The position numbers and the translations under genes are program-made. Positions 1 to 8,652 of a stretch of DNA of 64,000 bases are shown here, one piece after another (position 1 is the stretch's first letter; each line of letters begins with the position of its first letter). The notes under the pieces were generated by a model. It had not been told where the DNA came from, searched no databases, and saw only the letters and a list, made by a program, of their open reading frames with translations. Source of the DNA: Alphaproteobacteria bacterium (GTDB lineage Bacteria > Pseudomonadota > Alphaproteobacteria > Micavibrionales > Micavibrionaceae); the NCBI GenBank assembly GCA_020848095.1, contig JADLAT010000015.1, forward strand, positions 148,892 to 212,891. The letters are read 5' to 3'.

Positions 1-171
1 TTCCTGAGCCTCAACGCGGAGATTCTCTGCCGTACTTAAGTTTTCCTGTATGGTACGAATGCGCGAATCCAGCATGGAAATCAAAGCACTTCTGCCGAAT
101 TTCCAGAGAATTCCGACAAACAGAAGAAACGACATGACAAGCCATATTGATGGGTCGTGCAGCAATTGCAT
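1..171 (-). CDS. atpF: ATP synthase F0 subunit b, 5' part only
   Basis: This gene encodes the peripheral-stalk subunit b of the F1F0 ATP synthase, an inner-membrane protein that ties F1 to subunit a. Only the first 57 codons lie in the window; the C-terminal part is beyond base 1. The visible part starts MQLLHDPSIWLVMSF, a short periplasmic N-terminus running into one membrane segment. An amphipathic charged helix follows (KFGRSALISMLDSRI), as expected for subunit b. It lies 12 bp after the b' gene in the same direction and is the last visible gene of atpI-atpB-atpE-b'-b. Split b and b' genes are typical of alphaproteobacteria. Confidence 0.9.
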   Translation of the reverse strand, partial: MQLLHDPSIWLVMSFLLFVGILWKFGRSALISMLDSRIRTIQENLSTAENLRVEAQE

Positions 172-183
172 GGTGGTCTCTCC

Positions 184-945
184 CTACGCGGCTTTTCTGC
201 CGAGGCTGTTGACGAGTGTTTTAGCCTGATCAATGTCCGGCTTAATGCCAATAACTTTTTCTGCCGCCAGACTGGCCAGTTCTGCCGCTATGGCATTCAT
301 GTCACCCATGGCCGCATTTGTGGCCTCTTCTATGGCTTCTTCTGTTTTTTGTGTCTCTTTTGTGGCGCGCAAAGAAAAGCTATCCATTTTCTTTCCGGTT
401 TTTTTCTTGATGTCTTCATCAACCTTTATAAAAAGCTCTGTGCATTTCTCTCGGGCTTCATTCAAAATCGTCTCATAGGCATTTCGAACGGAGGCCGCTT
501 CTTCCTTTAGATGCTGAGCCGAATCAAGATCGCCCTGAATCTGGCTGCGCCGGTTTTCAATGGTGCTGGACAAATTGGGCAAAATCTTGCGGGCAAACAC
601 AAAATATAAAGCCAAAAACGTCAGGGCCAGCCAAAAAATCTGGCTGGGGAACCATGTCGGGTCCATCTGGGGCAGGCCAGATGTTGCGGCATGTCCCACA
701 TCGTGCCCGGCGGCGGCTGCATGACCAGCCATCTCAGCCGGATGGTCCGATAAAGGAACCTCCTCAATGGAAAGCAGAGGCAGCGCTTTAGGCAGCTGCA
801 ACGGCATGTCCGGCATAAAAGGGATGGTCGTAGCCGGTTCCGTGCTTTGTGGCACAGACGCCGGCTCACCCGTCGCAAAAGCCGGTGCCGCCGTCATAAA
901 CGGCAGCAGGGCTTTCACAAAGATATTTAAAAATAGTTTCTGCAT
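184..945 (-). CDS. atpF2: ATP synthase F0 subunit b' with long N-terminal extension
   Basis: This is the second peripheral-stalk subunit (b') of the ATP synthase and pairs with b. The canonical part begins near residue 91 (LPQMDPTWFPSQIFWLALTF) with a single membrane helix at about 101-117. A long charged coiled coil follows to the C-terminus. At 253 residues it is much longer than a usual b' (about 160-180). The excess is a 90-residue N-terminal extension that starts like a signal peptide (MQKLFLNIFVKALLPFMTAAPAFA) and continues rich in Pro, Ala and His. The extension may be cleaved or remain periplasmic; the sequence does not decide. It is in the operon between atpE and atpF. Confidence 0.88.
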   Translation of the reverse strand: MQKLFLNIFVKALLPFMTAAPAFATGEPASVPQSTEPATTIPFMPDMPLQLPKALPLLSIEEVPLSDHPAEMAGHAAAAGHDVGHAATSGLPQMDPTWFPSQIFWLALTFLALYFVFARKILPNLSSTIENRRSQIQGDLDSAQHLKEEAASVRNAYETILNEAREKCTELFIKVDEDIKKKTGKKMDSFSLRATKETQKTEEAIEEATNAAMGDMNAIAAELASLAAEKVIGIKPDIDQAKTLVNSLGRKAA

Positions 946-975
946 CGGAGTTCAGAGGAGTCCCTTGCGTTCAGC

Positions 976-1200
976 CTATTTAAACAAAATCAGCAAGGAC
1001 ACGCCGAGTGCGAAAATAGCCAATGCTTCGGTAAGTGCGAAGAACAGAAGATATTTTCCGCCGAGGATTTCATCGGCCTTCGGGTTGCGGCCAATAGCCT
1101 CATTGTATGAGGAAAAGATCATGCCCAGACCAATCCCCACGCCAAACATGGGCAACAGGGCAATTGCAGCGGCAATCAATTTCGCAGATTCAAGTTCCAT
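976..1200 (-). CDS. atpE: ATP synthase F0 subunit c
   Basis: This is the proteolipid subunit that forms the rotating c-ring in the inner membrane and carries protons. It has 74 residues, two hydrophobic helices and the polar loop R38-N39-P40 that contacts F1. The proton-binding carboxylate is Glu58 in the second helix (ALTEALAIFALG). Length and layout are normal for the family. It lies between atpB (67 bp upstream) and the b' gene (30 bp downstream). I see no sodium-binding signature, so protons are the likely coupling ion. Confidence 0.95.
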   Translation of the reverse strand: MELESAKLIAAAIALLPMFGVGIGLGMIFSSYNEAIGRNPKADEILGGKYLLFFALTEALAIFALGVSLLILFK

Positions 1201-1267
1201 AGTCTAACCTTCCTTTTTTCAGTTCACGGGTAGTGTTAAATAAAATCCCAGCGCGCATCCTACATAT

Positions 1268-2020
1268 TCAATGGTGAAGATCAACCGTATCTTTCAAATA
1301 AATACAGCTCAGGATCGCAAAAATATAGGCTTGCAGCAATGCAACGAGCAATTCGAGCGTTAGCAAAGCGACGTTAAAAACCATAGGCACCATGCCGGCC
1401 AGCACACCGCCAACGCCCAGCCCCAGCATCATGGTGCTGAATCCGGCGAAAACCTTAAGCATCAAGTGCCCGGCCATCATGTTGGCGAAAAGACGCAAGG
1501 CCAGCGTAAAGGGGCGCACCATAAAAGAGACAAGTTCCAGCGGAACAATAAGAAACTGCAGAGGCAACGGCACACCCGGCGGCGCAAAAAGAGAAAGAAA
1601 GCGCAGGCCATGATTCATAAAGCCAAAAATCAAAACCGTTATAAACACCATGGCCGCCAGAGCGCCAGTAACGATAATATGGCTGGTATAAGTGAAAGAA
1701 TAGGGGAGCAGCCCCAGCACGTTGCCCATCAGCACAACAATGAAAAGCGTGAAGATCATGGGGAAATACTGACGCCCATGTGAGCCGATATTATCACGCA
1801 CCATGCCGGCGACGAACTCATAAAGCATTTCTGCAAAGGCTTGGAGACGGTCAGGCACAAGAGCCTGCTTGCGAATGGCAACTGAAAGCAATGTGGCGGA
1901 GGTCACAGCGCCAATAACCATCCAGAGTGCGGAATTGGTAAAAGACAGATCAACATCCAAACCATTAACATGGAAGGGGATAAGGGGCTGGATTACAAAC
2001 TGATGAATAGGGTCGGCCAC
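1268..2020 (-). CDS. atpB: ATP synthase F0 subunit a
   Basis: This is the stationary proton-channel subunit of F0. It has 250 residues with at least five hydrophobic membrane segments. The essential arginine is visible in the conserved stretch LALRLFANMMAGH (Arg176), which faces the c-ring carboxylate. The N-terminus MADPIHQFVIQPLIPFHVNG is the form usual in alphaproteobacteria. It follows atpI by 26 bp and precedes atpE, the standard order. Nothing unusual is seen. Confidence 0.95.
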   Translation of the reverse strand: MADPIHQFVIQPLIPFHVNGLDVDLSFTNSALWMVIGAVTSATLLSVAIRKQALVPDRLQAFAEMLYEFVAGMVRDNIGSHGRQYFPMIFTLFIVVLMGNVLGLLPYSFTYTSHIIVTGALAAMVFITVLIFGFMNHGLRFLSLFAPPGVPLPLQFLIVPLELVSFMVRPFTLALRLFANMMAGHLMLKVFAGFSTMMLGLGVGGVLAGMVPMVFNVALLTLELLVALLQAYIFAILSCIYLKDTVDLHH

Positions 2021-2046
2021 GGTGTTTTTTCTCTACAGCGTTATAT

Positions 2047-2406
2047 TTAATCTTCGTCAGGTTTCAATTCTGGCGCTTTTCTAACCTCTTTTCTTCGTTT
2101 GTGCAACTCCGAATATCCAACGGCGGAGCCCAAATTTTTAGAAGCCCTAAAGATACTCAAAAATCCGGCGCCAACGCCGATCATGAAAAGCAGGATAAAA
2201 AACAAGGGCATCGTACCCAGCCATTGGTCCAGCCAGTAGCCAATAAAGGCGGAAAAGCCGATGGAGGCTACAAACTCCATGCCGGCCTGCATGCCGGCTT
2301 TGTTATTTAATTCGCGGCGGATGCGCGTTTTTTCCTGCTCATCGGCCTCTTTGCCATACCGGGCTTCCTTTATTTTCTGCTCCAGATCTTGAATATCGTT
2401 GTTCAT
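2047..2406 (-). CDS. atpI: AtpI family protein
   Basis: This small membrane protein heads the F0 gene cluster; family members help c-ring assembly or act with Mg transport. The N-terminus is charged and coiled (MNNDIQDLEQKIKEARYG), followed by two hydrophobic segments (VASIGFSAFIGYWLDQW and MPLFFILLFMIGVGAGFLSI) and a basic tail, as in the AtpI/F0F1-ATPase gene 1 family. I chose the ATG at 2406, giving 119 residues, because a longer reading would run into smc. smc stops only 4 bp upstream, so atpI is probably transcribed from the smc side. Confidence 0.85.
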   Translation of the reverse strand: MNNDIQDLEQKIKEARYGKEADEQEKTRIRRELNNKAGMQAGMEFVASIGFSAFIGYWLDQWLGTMPLFFILLFMIGVGAGFLSIFRASKNLGSAVGYSELHKRRKEVRKAPELKPDED

Positions 2407-2410
2407 ATTT

Positions 2411-5400
2411 TTATGCCGCTTCGCCGATAAAGTTGAAAGATTGCTGGAGATCCACAGACACAAGCTGCGATATGCCTTTTTCCGCCATGGTCACCCCATA
2501 AAGCCGGTCCATACGCGCCATAGTCAGCCTGTGGTGCGTAATCACCATAAAACGGGTCTCTCCACGGGCAGCGATTTCCTCCAGCAGCGTGCAGACCCGG
2601 TCCACATTCGCATCATCCAGCGGCGCATCAATCTCATCAAGTACACAAATCGGCGAAGGGTTGGTCAAAAACATTGCAAAAATCAGGGCGATGGAAGCCA
2701 TCGTTTGCTCTCCGCCGGAGAGCAGGGACAGCGATTGCAAAGATTTTCCGGGTGGCTGCGCAAAAATTTCAAGCCCCGCCCCAAGAACATCCTCGGAATC
2801 GATCAGGGCCAGATAAGCCTGCCCTCCGCCAAAAAGGCGCATAAAGAGGTTTTGAAAATGCGCGTTCACGTGCTCGAACGCGGTCAGTAAGCGTTCTCGG
2901 GCTTCTTTGTTGATTTTTTGAATAGCCCCGCGCAGCTCCTCAATGGCTTGGATGAGGTCATTGCGCTCATTCAAAAGCGTTGTAACTTCTTTTTCCAGAG
3001 CTTGAGCCTCATCATCGGCCCGCAGATTTACAGGGCCAATAGCATCGCGCTCTTTAATCAGTTTTTCTTTTTTCTGCTTTGTAATGTCTAAAGGCTCTGA
3101 CGTGGTTTTTGTGTCCAGAGCCAAATGAGCACTCAACTCCTGAGGCGGGGTGTCGAATTTCTCGGTAATGGCTTGAGCCATAGCGTGCTGTTGCTCCTGA
3201 AGAGAGGAGAACATAGCCTGTGCATGTGCGCGGGCTTCACGCGATTCACCAAGGCGGCTTTCTGCCTCTCGTAAGGCTTTGCTGCTTTCCTCAACCGCGT
3301 TTTCAGTGGCGTTAAGTTTCTCCGCAGCCTCGGCCCGGTGTTTTTCTGCCGCTGAAATCTGGTCCAGAAGCACGGTTTTATCGGCTTCAAAATCTGCAGG
3401 CTGCGCCAGCATCGCCGCCAGTTTTTCTGCCAGCGTATTTTTGCGCTCTTCCATCTGCTTGATACGTTCGCGCGCGCGGATGGTCCGGTTTTGAAGGTTC
3501 AGCCGTTCATCGGCAATGGCGTGCAAACGGGCATTTCTCGTGTTGCGCCTTTGAAGGAATTGGTCACAGGCCCGCACAGCTTCGGTATGGGCGGCGCGGG
3601 CTTCGCTCAAGGTTTCTTTCAGCTGTTCAAGCTGGGCATCTTTATCCGCTTGCGAGTCCTGATCATAAGCTTCAAGGGCGTTTTGATCCACGAGTATAAG
3701 CTTTTCAAGCTCGGCAAGGTCGTCCTGAGCCAGCGTTAGAATATCCTCAAGACGGTTTTTTTCGCTCTCCGTACGCGCTTGCGCTTCACGATGCGTGGAC
3801 CAGTCCATACGCATTTTGGTTAAATCTGATTCTATGGTCTGTTTTTGCGCATTAAAGGATTTAAGGGCGTTTTGCGTTTTTTCCTGTTCAATGAGCTTTT
3901 TCTCAAGCGTTTTTCGGGCCTGATCCACCAGCGCCTCAATCTGCGGGCGTTTTTTAACCAGTTCTTTAAGGCGATTCTGCCGCTCCAGCGTTTGCGCATG
4001 GCGATCCGGCGCATTGGCCTTGATTGTAAAGCCGTCCCAGCGCCAATAGGTTCCGTTTTTGGAAACCAGCGCCTGCCCCGGTAAAAGGGCTTTGTACATT
4101 TTCTCACCAAACTCCTCGGTTTCAACAATCCCGATCTGGCTTAATGCGGCATGCAGGGCCTTGGGCGCTTTTACGTGTGGCAAAAGGGGCTTTATCTTAT
4201 CGGGCAGGGCGGGCAGGGCCGCTTGCGCCGGGCCGCGCTCCAGCCATACGGCGGTGGCTTTTTCATCCAGCGAGGCCATGAGCGAATCGCCCAGCGCCCG
4301 CGAAAGCGCTTTTTCAAAACCTTTGTCGGGGGACATGGCGCTCAATACCGGAGGAAAGCTTTCCCCGGATGTGGCGTTCAGAAAATTCTCCAGCATCCCC
4401 AGTTCAGTATTAAATTCGGATTTGCTGTTTTCTAAGGCGTTCAGGGATGTCCGGGCGGAATCAATTTCCTGAGCCAGCCTCTCAAGCGCAGCTTGCGTTT
4501 GCTGGCTCGCGCCCTGAGTTTGCTCGGCTTGTTCAACCAAAGTTCGGATATTGTTTTCAAAATCAGCAACCGGCGCGGTGGGCTGCTCCAGCAAAGCGTC
4601 TTTTTGTTTCTGCGCCGTATCGCGGCGCTCCTCAAGCGTGCGGCGGCGCGTAGTATTGCTTTGCAGGCGCTGCTCCAGCGCGGTTTTACGCGCGCGTGTT
4701 TCTGCTGCGCCTTGCATCAGAGCGGTAAAACGCTCCTCCAGAATCAGAACTTTTTGCTCAAGCGCCCCTCTGGCAATGTCCTTTTCTTCAAATCCGCCTT
4801 CTTCTGTTTTTTGCTCGTTCAGGATTTTGACGTTTTCCTGTTCCATACGCTCCAGCGTTTCCACATTCTCGCGCAGACTTTGCGCTTCGTGGGTATGGTC
4901 ATTTTCGCTTTGCGCCAGCTGGCTTCGTGTTTCCTGAATGGCCTGACCAATGCGGGCGGTTTCATCATCCAGCCGCTGTAGTGCCAGTTTCTTGGTCTGC
5001 AAGGCGGCGGCCAGCTCCGCTTCCTTTTGCCGAAGTTGCGGCAGGTCCAAAGCCTGCGTCGTTTGCGTTTTGGTGAGCTGTGTAACAGCGCCAAGGCGCT
5101 CTGCCACTTGCGATTCTGCTGTTTCAAAGGCAGTGCGTGTGACCTTCATGCGCTCTTCAAGCGCGCTCCATTCCAACCAGGACACAAGAATTTCCATCTG
5201 CCGGATCTGTGCGCTCAGATTGCGGTAGCGGGCGGCCTGCCGGGCCTGTCGCTTTAGCGCGCCCAGACGATCTTCCATGCTGCCCAGAATATCTTCAATG
5301 CGCAAAAGATTGGCATCGGCGGCTTTGAGGCGCAGCTCCGCTTCGTGCCTGCGCACGTAAAGCCCGGATATCCCGGCTGATTCCTCAAGGATAAGACGGC

Positions 5401-5881
5401 GATCCTGTGGCTTGGAATTAATGATCTGGGTGATCCGCCCTTGCGACACCAGCGCCGGGGAATTAGCGCCGGTTACCGTATCGGCGAATAACATCTGGAC
5501 GTCCCGTGCCCGTACGGTACGACCATTTATTTTGTAGGAAGATCCGCGGTCGCGCTCAATCCTGCGGATAATCTCTATCTCATCGCTTCCGTTCCATGCG
5601 GCGGGGGCCTTGCGCGTTGTGTTATCCAGAACGAGGGAAACTTCGGCGAGATTGCGGTTGGTACGCTTGGCTGTACCGTTGAAGATTACGTCTTCCATCC
5701 CGTCGCCACGCATGCGCTTGGCGGAGTTTTCTCCCATTACCCAGCGCAGGGCTTCAACGAGATTGGATTTGCCGCAGCCATTCGGGCCGACAACACCGTT
5801 CAGCCCGGCGGCAATCTCTATCTCCGTCCGGTCCGCAAAAGATTTGAATCCGTGGATACGCAGCTTGGTGAATTGAATCAT
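2411..5881 (-). CDS. smc: Chromosome segregation protein SMC
   Basis: SMC is the ATPase of bacterial condensin, which compacts and separates chromosomes by moving along DNA as a dimer. It has 1156 residues. The Walker A motif is GPNGCGKSN (32-40). Two long coiled coils flank a hinge at about 500-620. The ABC signature LLSGGEQ lies near residue 1050 and Walker B (CVLDEIDAPLDD) near 1080. All catalytic elements are intact and length is normal. The gene starts 10 bp after the DsbA-like gene and ends 4 bp before atpI, so it is in one transcription unit with both. No scpA or scpB is in the window. Confidence 0.95.
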   Translation of the reverse strand: MIQFTKLRIHGFKSFADRTEIEIAAGLNGVVGPNGCGKSNLVEALRWVMGENSAKRMRGDGMEDVIFNGTAKRTNRNLAEVSLVLDNTTRKAPAAWNGSDEIEIIRRIERDRGSSYKINGRTVRARDVQMLFADTVTGANSPALVSQGRITQIINSKPQDRRLILEESAGISGLYVRRHEAELRLKAADANLLRIEDILGSMEDRLGALKRQARQAARYRNLSAQIRQMEILVSWLEWSALEERMKVTRTAFETAESQVAERLGAVTQLTKTQTTQALDLPQLRQKEAELAAALQTKKLALQRLDDETARIGQAIQETRSQLAQSENDHTHEAQSLRENVETLERMEQENVKILNEQKTEEGGFEEKDIARGALEQKVLILEERFTALMQGAAETRARKTALEQRLQSNTTRRRTLEERRDTAQKQKDALLEQPTAPVADFENNIRTLVEQAEQTQGASQQTQAALERLAQEIDSARTSLNALENSKSEFNTELGMLENFLNATSGESFPPVLSAMSPDKGFEKALSRALGDSLMASLDEKATAVWLERGPAQAALPALPDKIKPLLPHVKAPKALHAALSQIGIVETEEFGEKMYKALLPGQALVSKNGTYWRWDGFTIKANAPDRHAQTLERQNRLKELVKKRPQIEALVDQARKTLEKKLIEQEKTQNALKSFNAQKQTIESDLTKMRMDWSTHREAQARTESEKNRLEDILTLAQDDLAELEKLILVDQNALEAYDQDSQADKDAQLEQLKETLSEARAAHTEAVRACDQFLQRRNTRNARLHAIADERLNLQNRTIRARERIKQMEERKNTLAEKLAAMLAQPADFEADKTVLLDQISAAEKHRAEAAEKLNATENAVEESSKALREAESRLGESREARAHAQAMFSSLQEQQHAMAQAITEKFDTPPQELSAHLALDTKTTSEPLDITKQKKEKLIKERDAIGPVNLRADDEAQALEKEVTTLLNERNDLIQAIEELRGAIQKINKEARERLLTAFEHVNAHFQNLFMRLFGGGQAYLALIDSEDVLGAGLEIFAQPPGKSLQSLSLLSGGEQTMASIALIFAMFLTNPSPICVLDEIDAPLDDANVDRVCTLLEEIAARGETRFMVITHHRLTMARMDRLYGVTMAEKGISQLVSVDLQQSFNFIGEAA

Positions 5882-5891
5882 GCGCGCCCGA

Positions 5892-6698
5892 TCATTCGCC
5901 CCCGGTCAATTCGCCTTCAGCTGATGTGTTCTCGTCCGGGGTTGATTCTTCCTTCAAGGACTCCACAGATTTTTGCAGCTCTTGTTCAAATTTATCGTAA
6001 GGCATCGCGCCGGAAAGGACAGCACGGTTGTTAATTACAAAGCTGGGGGTCGCACTGATCTCCCACTGCTGCTGCACCGCTTTCATGCGCTCGATCAGCG
6101 CATCGCGCAAAGGCTCATTCTTGAGGCAGGAATCTGCCTCCTGCGCGCTCAGCCCAAACGATTCGGCCTTTGTTTTAAGCAGGCTCTCATAATTCGTCTC
6201 ATAGGCCCACGCGCCTTGATCTGCAAACAACGCGCCGACAAAGTCGAAATAACGATCCTCCGGAACGCAGCGCGAGAGCATGGAAGCGCTCAAGGCCGGC
6301 GCATTTAACGGGAAGTCAGAAAAAACCAGATAGGCTTTGCCCGTATCGATATAGTTGGTTTTCAGTGCTTTGAAGGTGTCGTTGTGAAAATGGGCGCAGT
6401 GGCTGCATGTGAATGAAGCATGCTCACTGATTTTTATGGGGGCGGACGTATCGCCTAAAACGCGCTCTTTGGTGGCAAGTTCCAGATTAAAGGTAGCAGG
6501 GGTGCCCGAAGCTGCCGCATCGGTACTCGGCTCTTCTGCGGCTTGATCCGCAGTCTCATCCGTCGCAGGGGGCGGCAATTCAATAGGGCCAAGCGATATG
6601 TAATAGGCCGTTCCAAGAACCACCAGCAGCAATAAAGCGAGCAGGAATACCCGGCTCTCGGACTTCTTCTTTGGTTGTGTGGTTTCTGGTTCGGTCAT
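5892..6698 (-). CDS. Membrane-anchored DsbA-like thiol oxidoreductase
   Basis: This is a periplasmic thioredoxin-fold protein of the DsbA/DsbG type that likely oxidises or isomerises cysteines in exported proteins. A single N-terminal anchor helix lies at about 17-33 (RVFLLALLLLVVLGTAYYIS). An acidic Pro/Ala-rich linker follows, and the thioredoxin domain carries the active site C98-S-H-C101. The cis-Pro region is seen in SATPSFVINNR. An AAGGAGAA ribosome-binding site sits just before the ATG. In alphaproteobacteria a protein of this type is often next to smc, as here. Whether it acts as oxidase or isomerase cannot be told from sequence. Confidence 0.85.
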   Translation of the reverse strand: MTEPETTQPKKKSESRVFLLALLLLVVLGTAYYISLGPIELPPPATDETADQAAEEPSTDAAASGTPATFNLELATKERVLGDTSAPIKISEHASFTCSHCAHFHNDTFKALKTNYIDTGKAYLVFSDFPLNAPALSASMLSRCVPEDRYFDFVGALFADQGAWAYETNYESLLKTKAESFGLSAQEADSCLKNEPLRDALIERMKAVQQQWEISATPSFVINNRAVLSGAMPYDKFEQELQKSVESLKEESTPDENTSAEGELTGGE

Positions 6699-6818
6699 AG
6701 TGCGTTCTCCTTATTGAATGATCTTGCCCATTTTATTCTTGCGATAAAAGATTCCGGGATTAAACCCAGCCAAGCACCATTTTGTTTTGAAATACAATAG
6801 GAAATTCCATTAAAGGGG

Positions 6819-6839
6819 GCGGTTTGTCAAGAAAACCGC
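6819..6839 (-). terminator. Hairpin downstream of the OmpA-like gene
   Basis: A perfect 7-bp inverted repeat (GCGGTTT and AAACCGC) with a 7-base loop lies 37 bp after the stop of the OmpA-like gene. On the minus strand it is followed by a C run and only three T residues, so it is a weak intrinsic terminator or an attenuator. The rest of the 177-bp gap up to the DsbA-like start shows no gene. Confidence 0.4.
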
Positions 6840-6875
6840 GCTGCGAATGCAGGTTTATCCACATGCGCTGGGCTG

Positions 6876-7265
6876 CTATTTTGCCGAAAAGCGCAACTCC
6901 ACTTTGTTTTCCGTCTCATCCGGCACGCCGCCGCCCATGGGAAATATAAGGAGCCGATTATCCTCAATTCCCGCTTTTTTAAGGTGCTCGGCGACCGCAA
7001 GTGCTCTGGAGAGCGAAAGGCGGCGGGGTGTGCTTTGTCCGCGAACATCTGCGGGCGCAAAGCCCCGAATTTCAAGGCGTGATGATGCGTCTTTTTGCAG
7101 AGACGGTAAAATCAGATTATCCAGCATTCCGGCCTGCTCCGTGCTGAGCACGGTAGATTCGCCATCATAACGCAGGGTCAGCGGTTTGGAATCATCCGCC
7201 CGCAAAGGGCTGAAGATCAGGAGGAAGGTTATGGTGAAGAACAGCGGTACGATTATTTTAGGCAT
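6876..7265 (-). CDS. Small secreted OmpA-C-like protein
   Basis: This 129-residue protein starts with a signal peptide (MPKIIVPLFFTITFLLIFSPLRA) and then resembles the OmpA C-terminal, peptidoglycan-binding domain. The matching parts are the strand LEIRGFAPAD, the helix RRLSLSRALAVAEHLKKAG and the final strand NKVELRFS. The conserved Arg of the LSxxRA motif is present. The stretch between the two halves is short, so peptidoglycan binding is likely but not certain. It follows suhB by 19 bp, suggesting co-transcription. No lipobox is present, so it would be a soluble periplasmic protein. Confidence 0.65.
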   Translation of the reverse strand: MPKIIVPLFFTITFLLIFSPLRADDSKPLTLRYDGESTVLSTEQAGMLDNLILPSLQKDASSRLEIRGFAPADVRGQSTPRRLSLSRALAVAEHLKKAGIEDNRLLIFPMGGGVPDETENKVELRFSAK

Positions 7266-7284
7266 TTTGACCCCGGTATAGTCC

Positions 7285-8082
7285 TCAGGCGTCTTTTAAT
7301 ATCTTTTTAAGCTCGAGAAATAACGGGCCGTTTGCGGCCAGAATACATCCCGTCTCCAAAGGTGAGCTTCTGTCATTATCAAGATCGCTTATCAGCCCAC
7401 CAGCCTCGCGAACGATCAACATCCCCGCGGCGATGTCCCAGGGTTTGAGATCACGCTCCCAAAAACCTTCATAGCGCCCGGCGGCAACATAGGCCAGATC
7501 GAGCGCGGCGGCCCCGAAGCGGCGCAATCCGGGTGCAACACCAAGAACGGCTTGATATTCTCTCATAAACTGCGCTCTGGCTTCCACCGCGCGGCGCGGG
7601 GAACCTGTGGCGATTGCCGCCTGCATGAGGTCTGTGCGTCCCGAAACGCGCAAACGCTTACGGCGCATAAATGCTCCGCCATTTTTTTGTGCGGTAAATA
7701 ATTCGTCTTTGATCGGGTCGAGAATAACCCCGGCAATCATCTCGCCTTCAACCTCAAGGCCGATGGAAATGCACCAGTGCGGTATGCCGTGAAGGAAATT
7801 GGTCGTGCCGTCCAACGGGTCAATGATCCAGCGGCAGCTTTTATTCTCTCCTTCAACCACACCGCTTTCTTCCATAAGAAAGCTGTAATCCGGGCGGGCT
7901 TTACGAAGCTCTTCGAAAATCACGCTCTCGGCGCGGCGGTCGGCGGCGCTAACAAAATCACCGGGTCCCTTGCGGGAAACCTGAAGCTGCTCGACTTCGC
8001 CGAAGTCGCGGATAAGCCCGCGCGCAGCCTTCTCGGCGGCTTTCACCATGACAGAAAGTTCGGGGGAGGAGGTCACAGCCAT
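7285..8082 (-). CDS. suhB: Inositol monophosphatase family protein (SuhB-like)
   Basis: This is a Mg-dependent phosphatase of the IMPase fold; SuhB proteins hydrolyse inositol-1-phosphate and in some bacteria also act in rRNA antitermination. The metal-binding motifs are intact: MEESG (70-74), IIDPLDGTTNF (87-96) and the C-terminal KPWDIAAGMLIVREAGG. Length (265) is normal. The start is 3 bp after the efp stop, so translation is probably coupled. True substrate is unknown; the fold also covers fructose-1,6-bisphosphatases and CysQ, but the overall match is best to SuhB. Confidence 0.88.
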   Translation of the reverse strand: MAVTSSPELSVMVKAAEKAARGLIRDFGEVEQLQVSRKGPGDFVSAADRRAESVIFEELRKARPDYSFLMEESGVVEGENKSCRWIIDPLDGTTNFLHGIPHWCISIGLEVEGEMIAGVILDPIKDELFTAQKNGGAFMRRKRLRVSGRTDLMQAAIATGSPRRAVEARAQFMREYQAVLGVAPGLRRFGAAALDLAYVAAGRYEGFWERDLKPWDIAAGMLIVREAGGLISDLDNDRSSPLETGCILAANGPLFLELKKILKDA

Positions 8083-8085
8083 AAA

Positions 8086-8652
8086 TTAATCCTTCGCTCT
8101 CTCGACATAGGAACCATCTTCGGTCCGAATGACGATGCGCGTTCCGGCCTCGATATGGGGCGGAACCATAATCCGCTCTCCATTGGAGACAATAGCGGGC
8201 TTATAGGACGTCGTGGCCGTTTGGCCCTTGATGACCGGCTCGGCCTCGGTAATTTCCAAAGTAACCATATCGGGCAGGGTAACGCCCAGCGGGTCGCCTT
8301 CAAAGCTCTCCACTTCGCAAATCATACCCTCCTGCAGGAAAACGGCAGCATAGCCGATAACCTCTTTTTTGATGGAAATCTGCTCAAATGTACCTTGGTG
8401 CATGAAGTGGTAGGTATCATCATCGGCATAAAGAAACTGGTACTCTTCCTGATCAAGACGCACACGCTCCACGGTTTCTTGCGTGCGGAACCGAACGTTA
8501 TCTTTGTTGCCTGTGCGAATGTCGCGCATTTCGATCTGGGAGACAGACGCACCTTTTCCCGGCTGCAGGATCTCGTTTTTGACGATGACCCAGAGCTTGT
8601 TGTTGTATTCAATAACATTGCCTCTTCTAAGGCTGATTGCTGTGACTTTCAT
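8086..8652 (-). CDS. efp: Elongation factor P
   Basis: EF-P binds stalled ribosomes and promotes peptide bond formation at polyproline stretches. The three beta-barrel domains are covered in 188 residues. The exposed loop reads PGKGAS with Lys33 at the position that is modified in other bacteria. Family signatures EQISIKKEVIGYA and ITEAEPVIKGQTAT are present. The ATG shares one base with the upstream stop (TAATG), so it is coupled to the dciA-like gene. No modification enzymes (EpmA or EpmB) are in the window. Confidence 0.95.
   Translation of the reverse strand: MKVTAISLRRGNVIEYNNKLWVIVKNEILQPGKGASVSQIEMRDIRTGNKDNVRFRTQETVERVRLDQEEYQFLYADDDTYHFMHQGTFEQISIKKEVIGYAAVFLQEGMICEVESFEGDPLGVTLPDMVTLEITEAEPVIKGQTATTSYKPAIVSNGERIMVPPHIEAGTRIVIRTEDGSYVERAKD

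Noticed and set aside
3133..5257. Several frames inside smc on both strands
   Set aside because: All overlap the coiled-coil coding region of smc, which biases codons and keeps other frames open.
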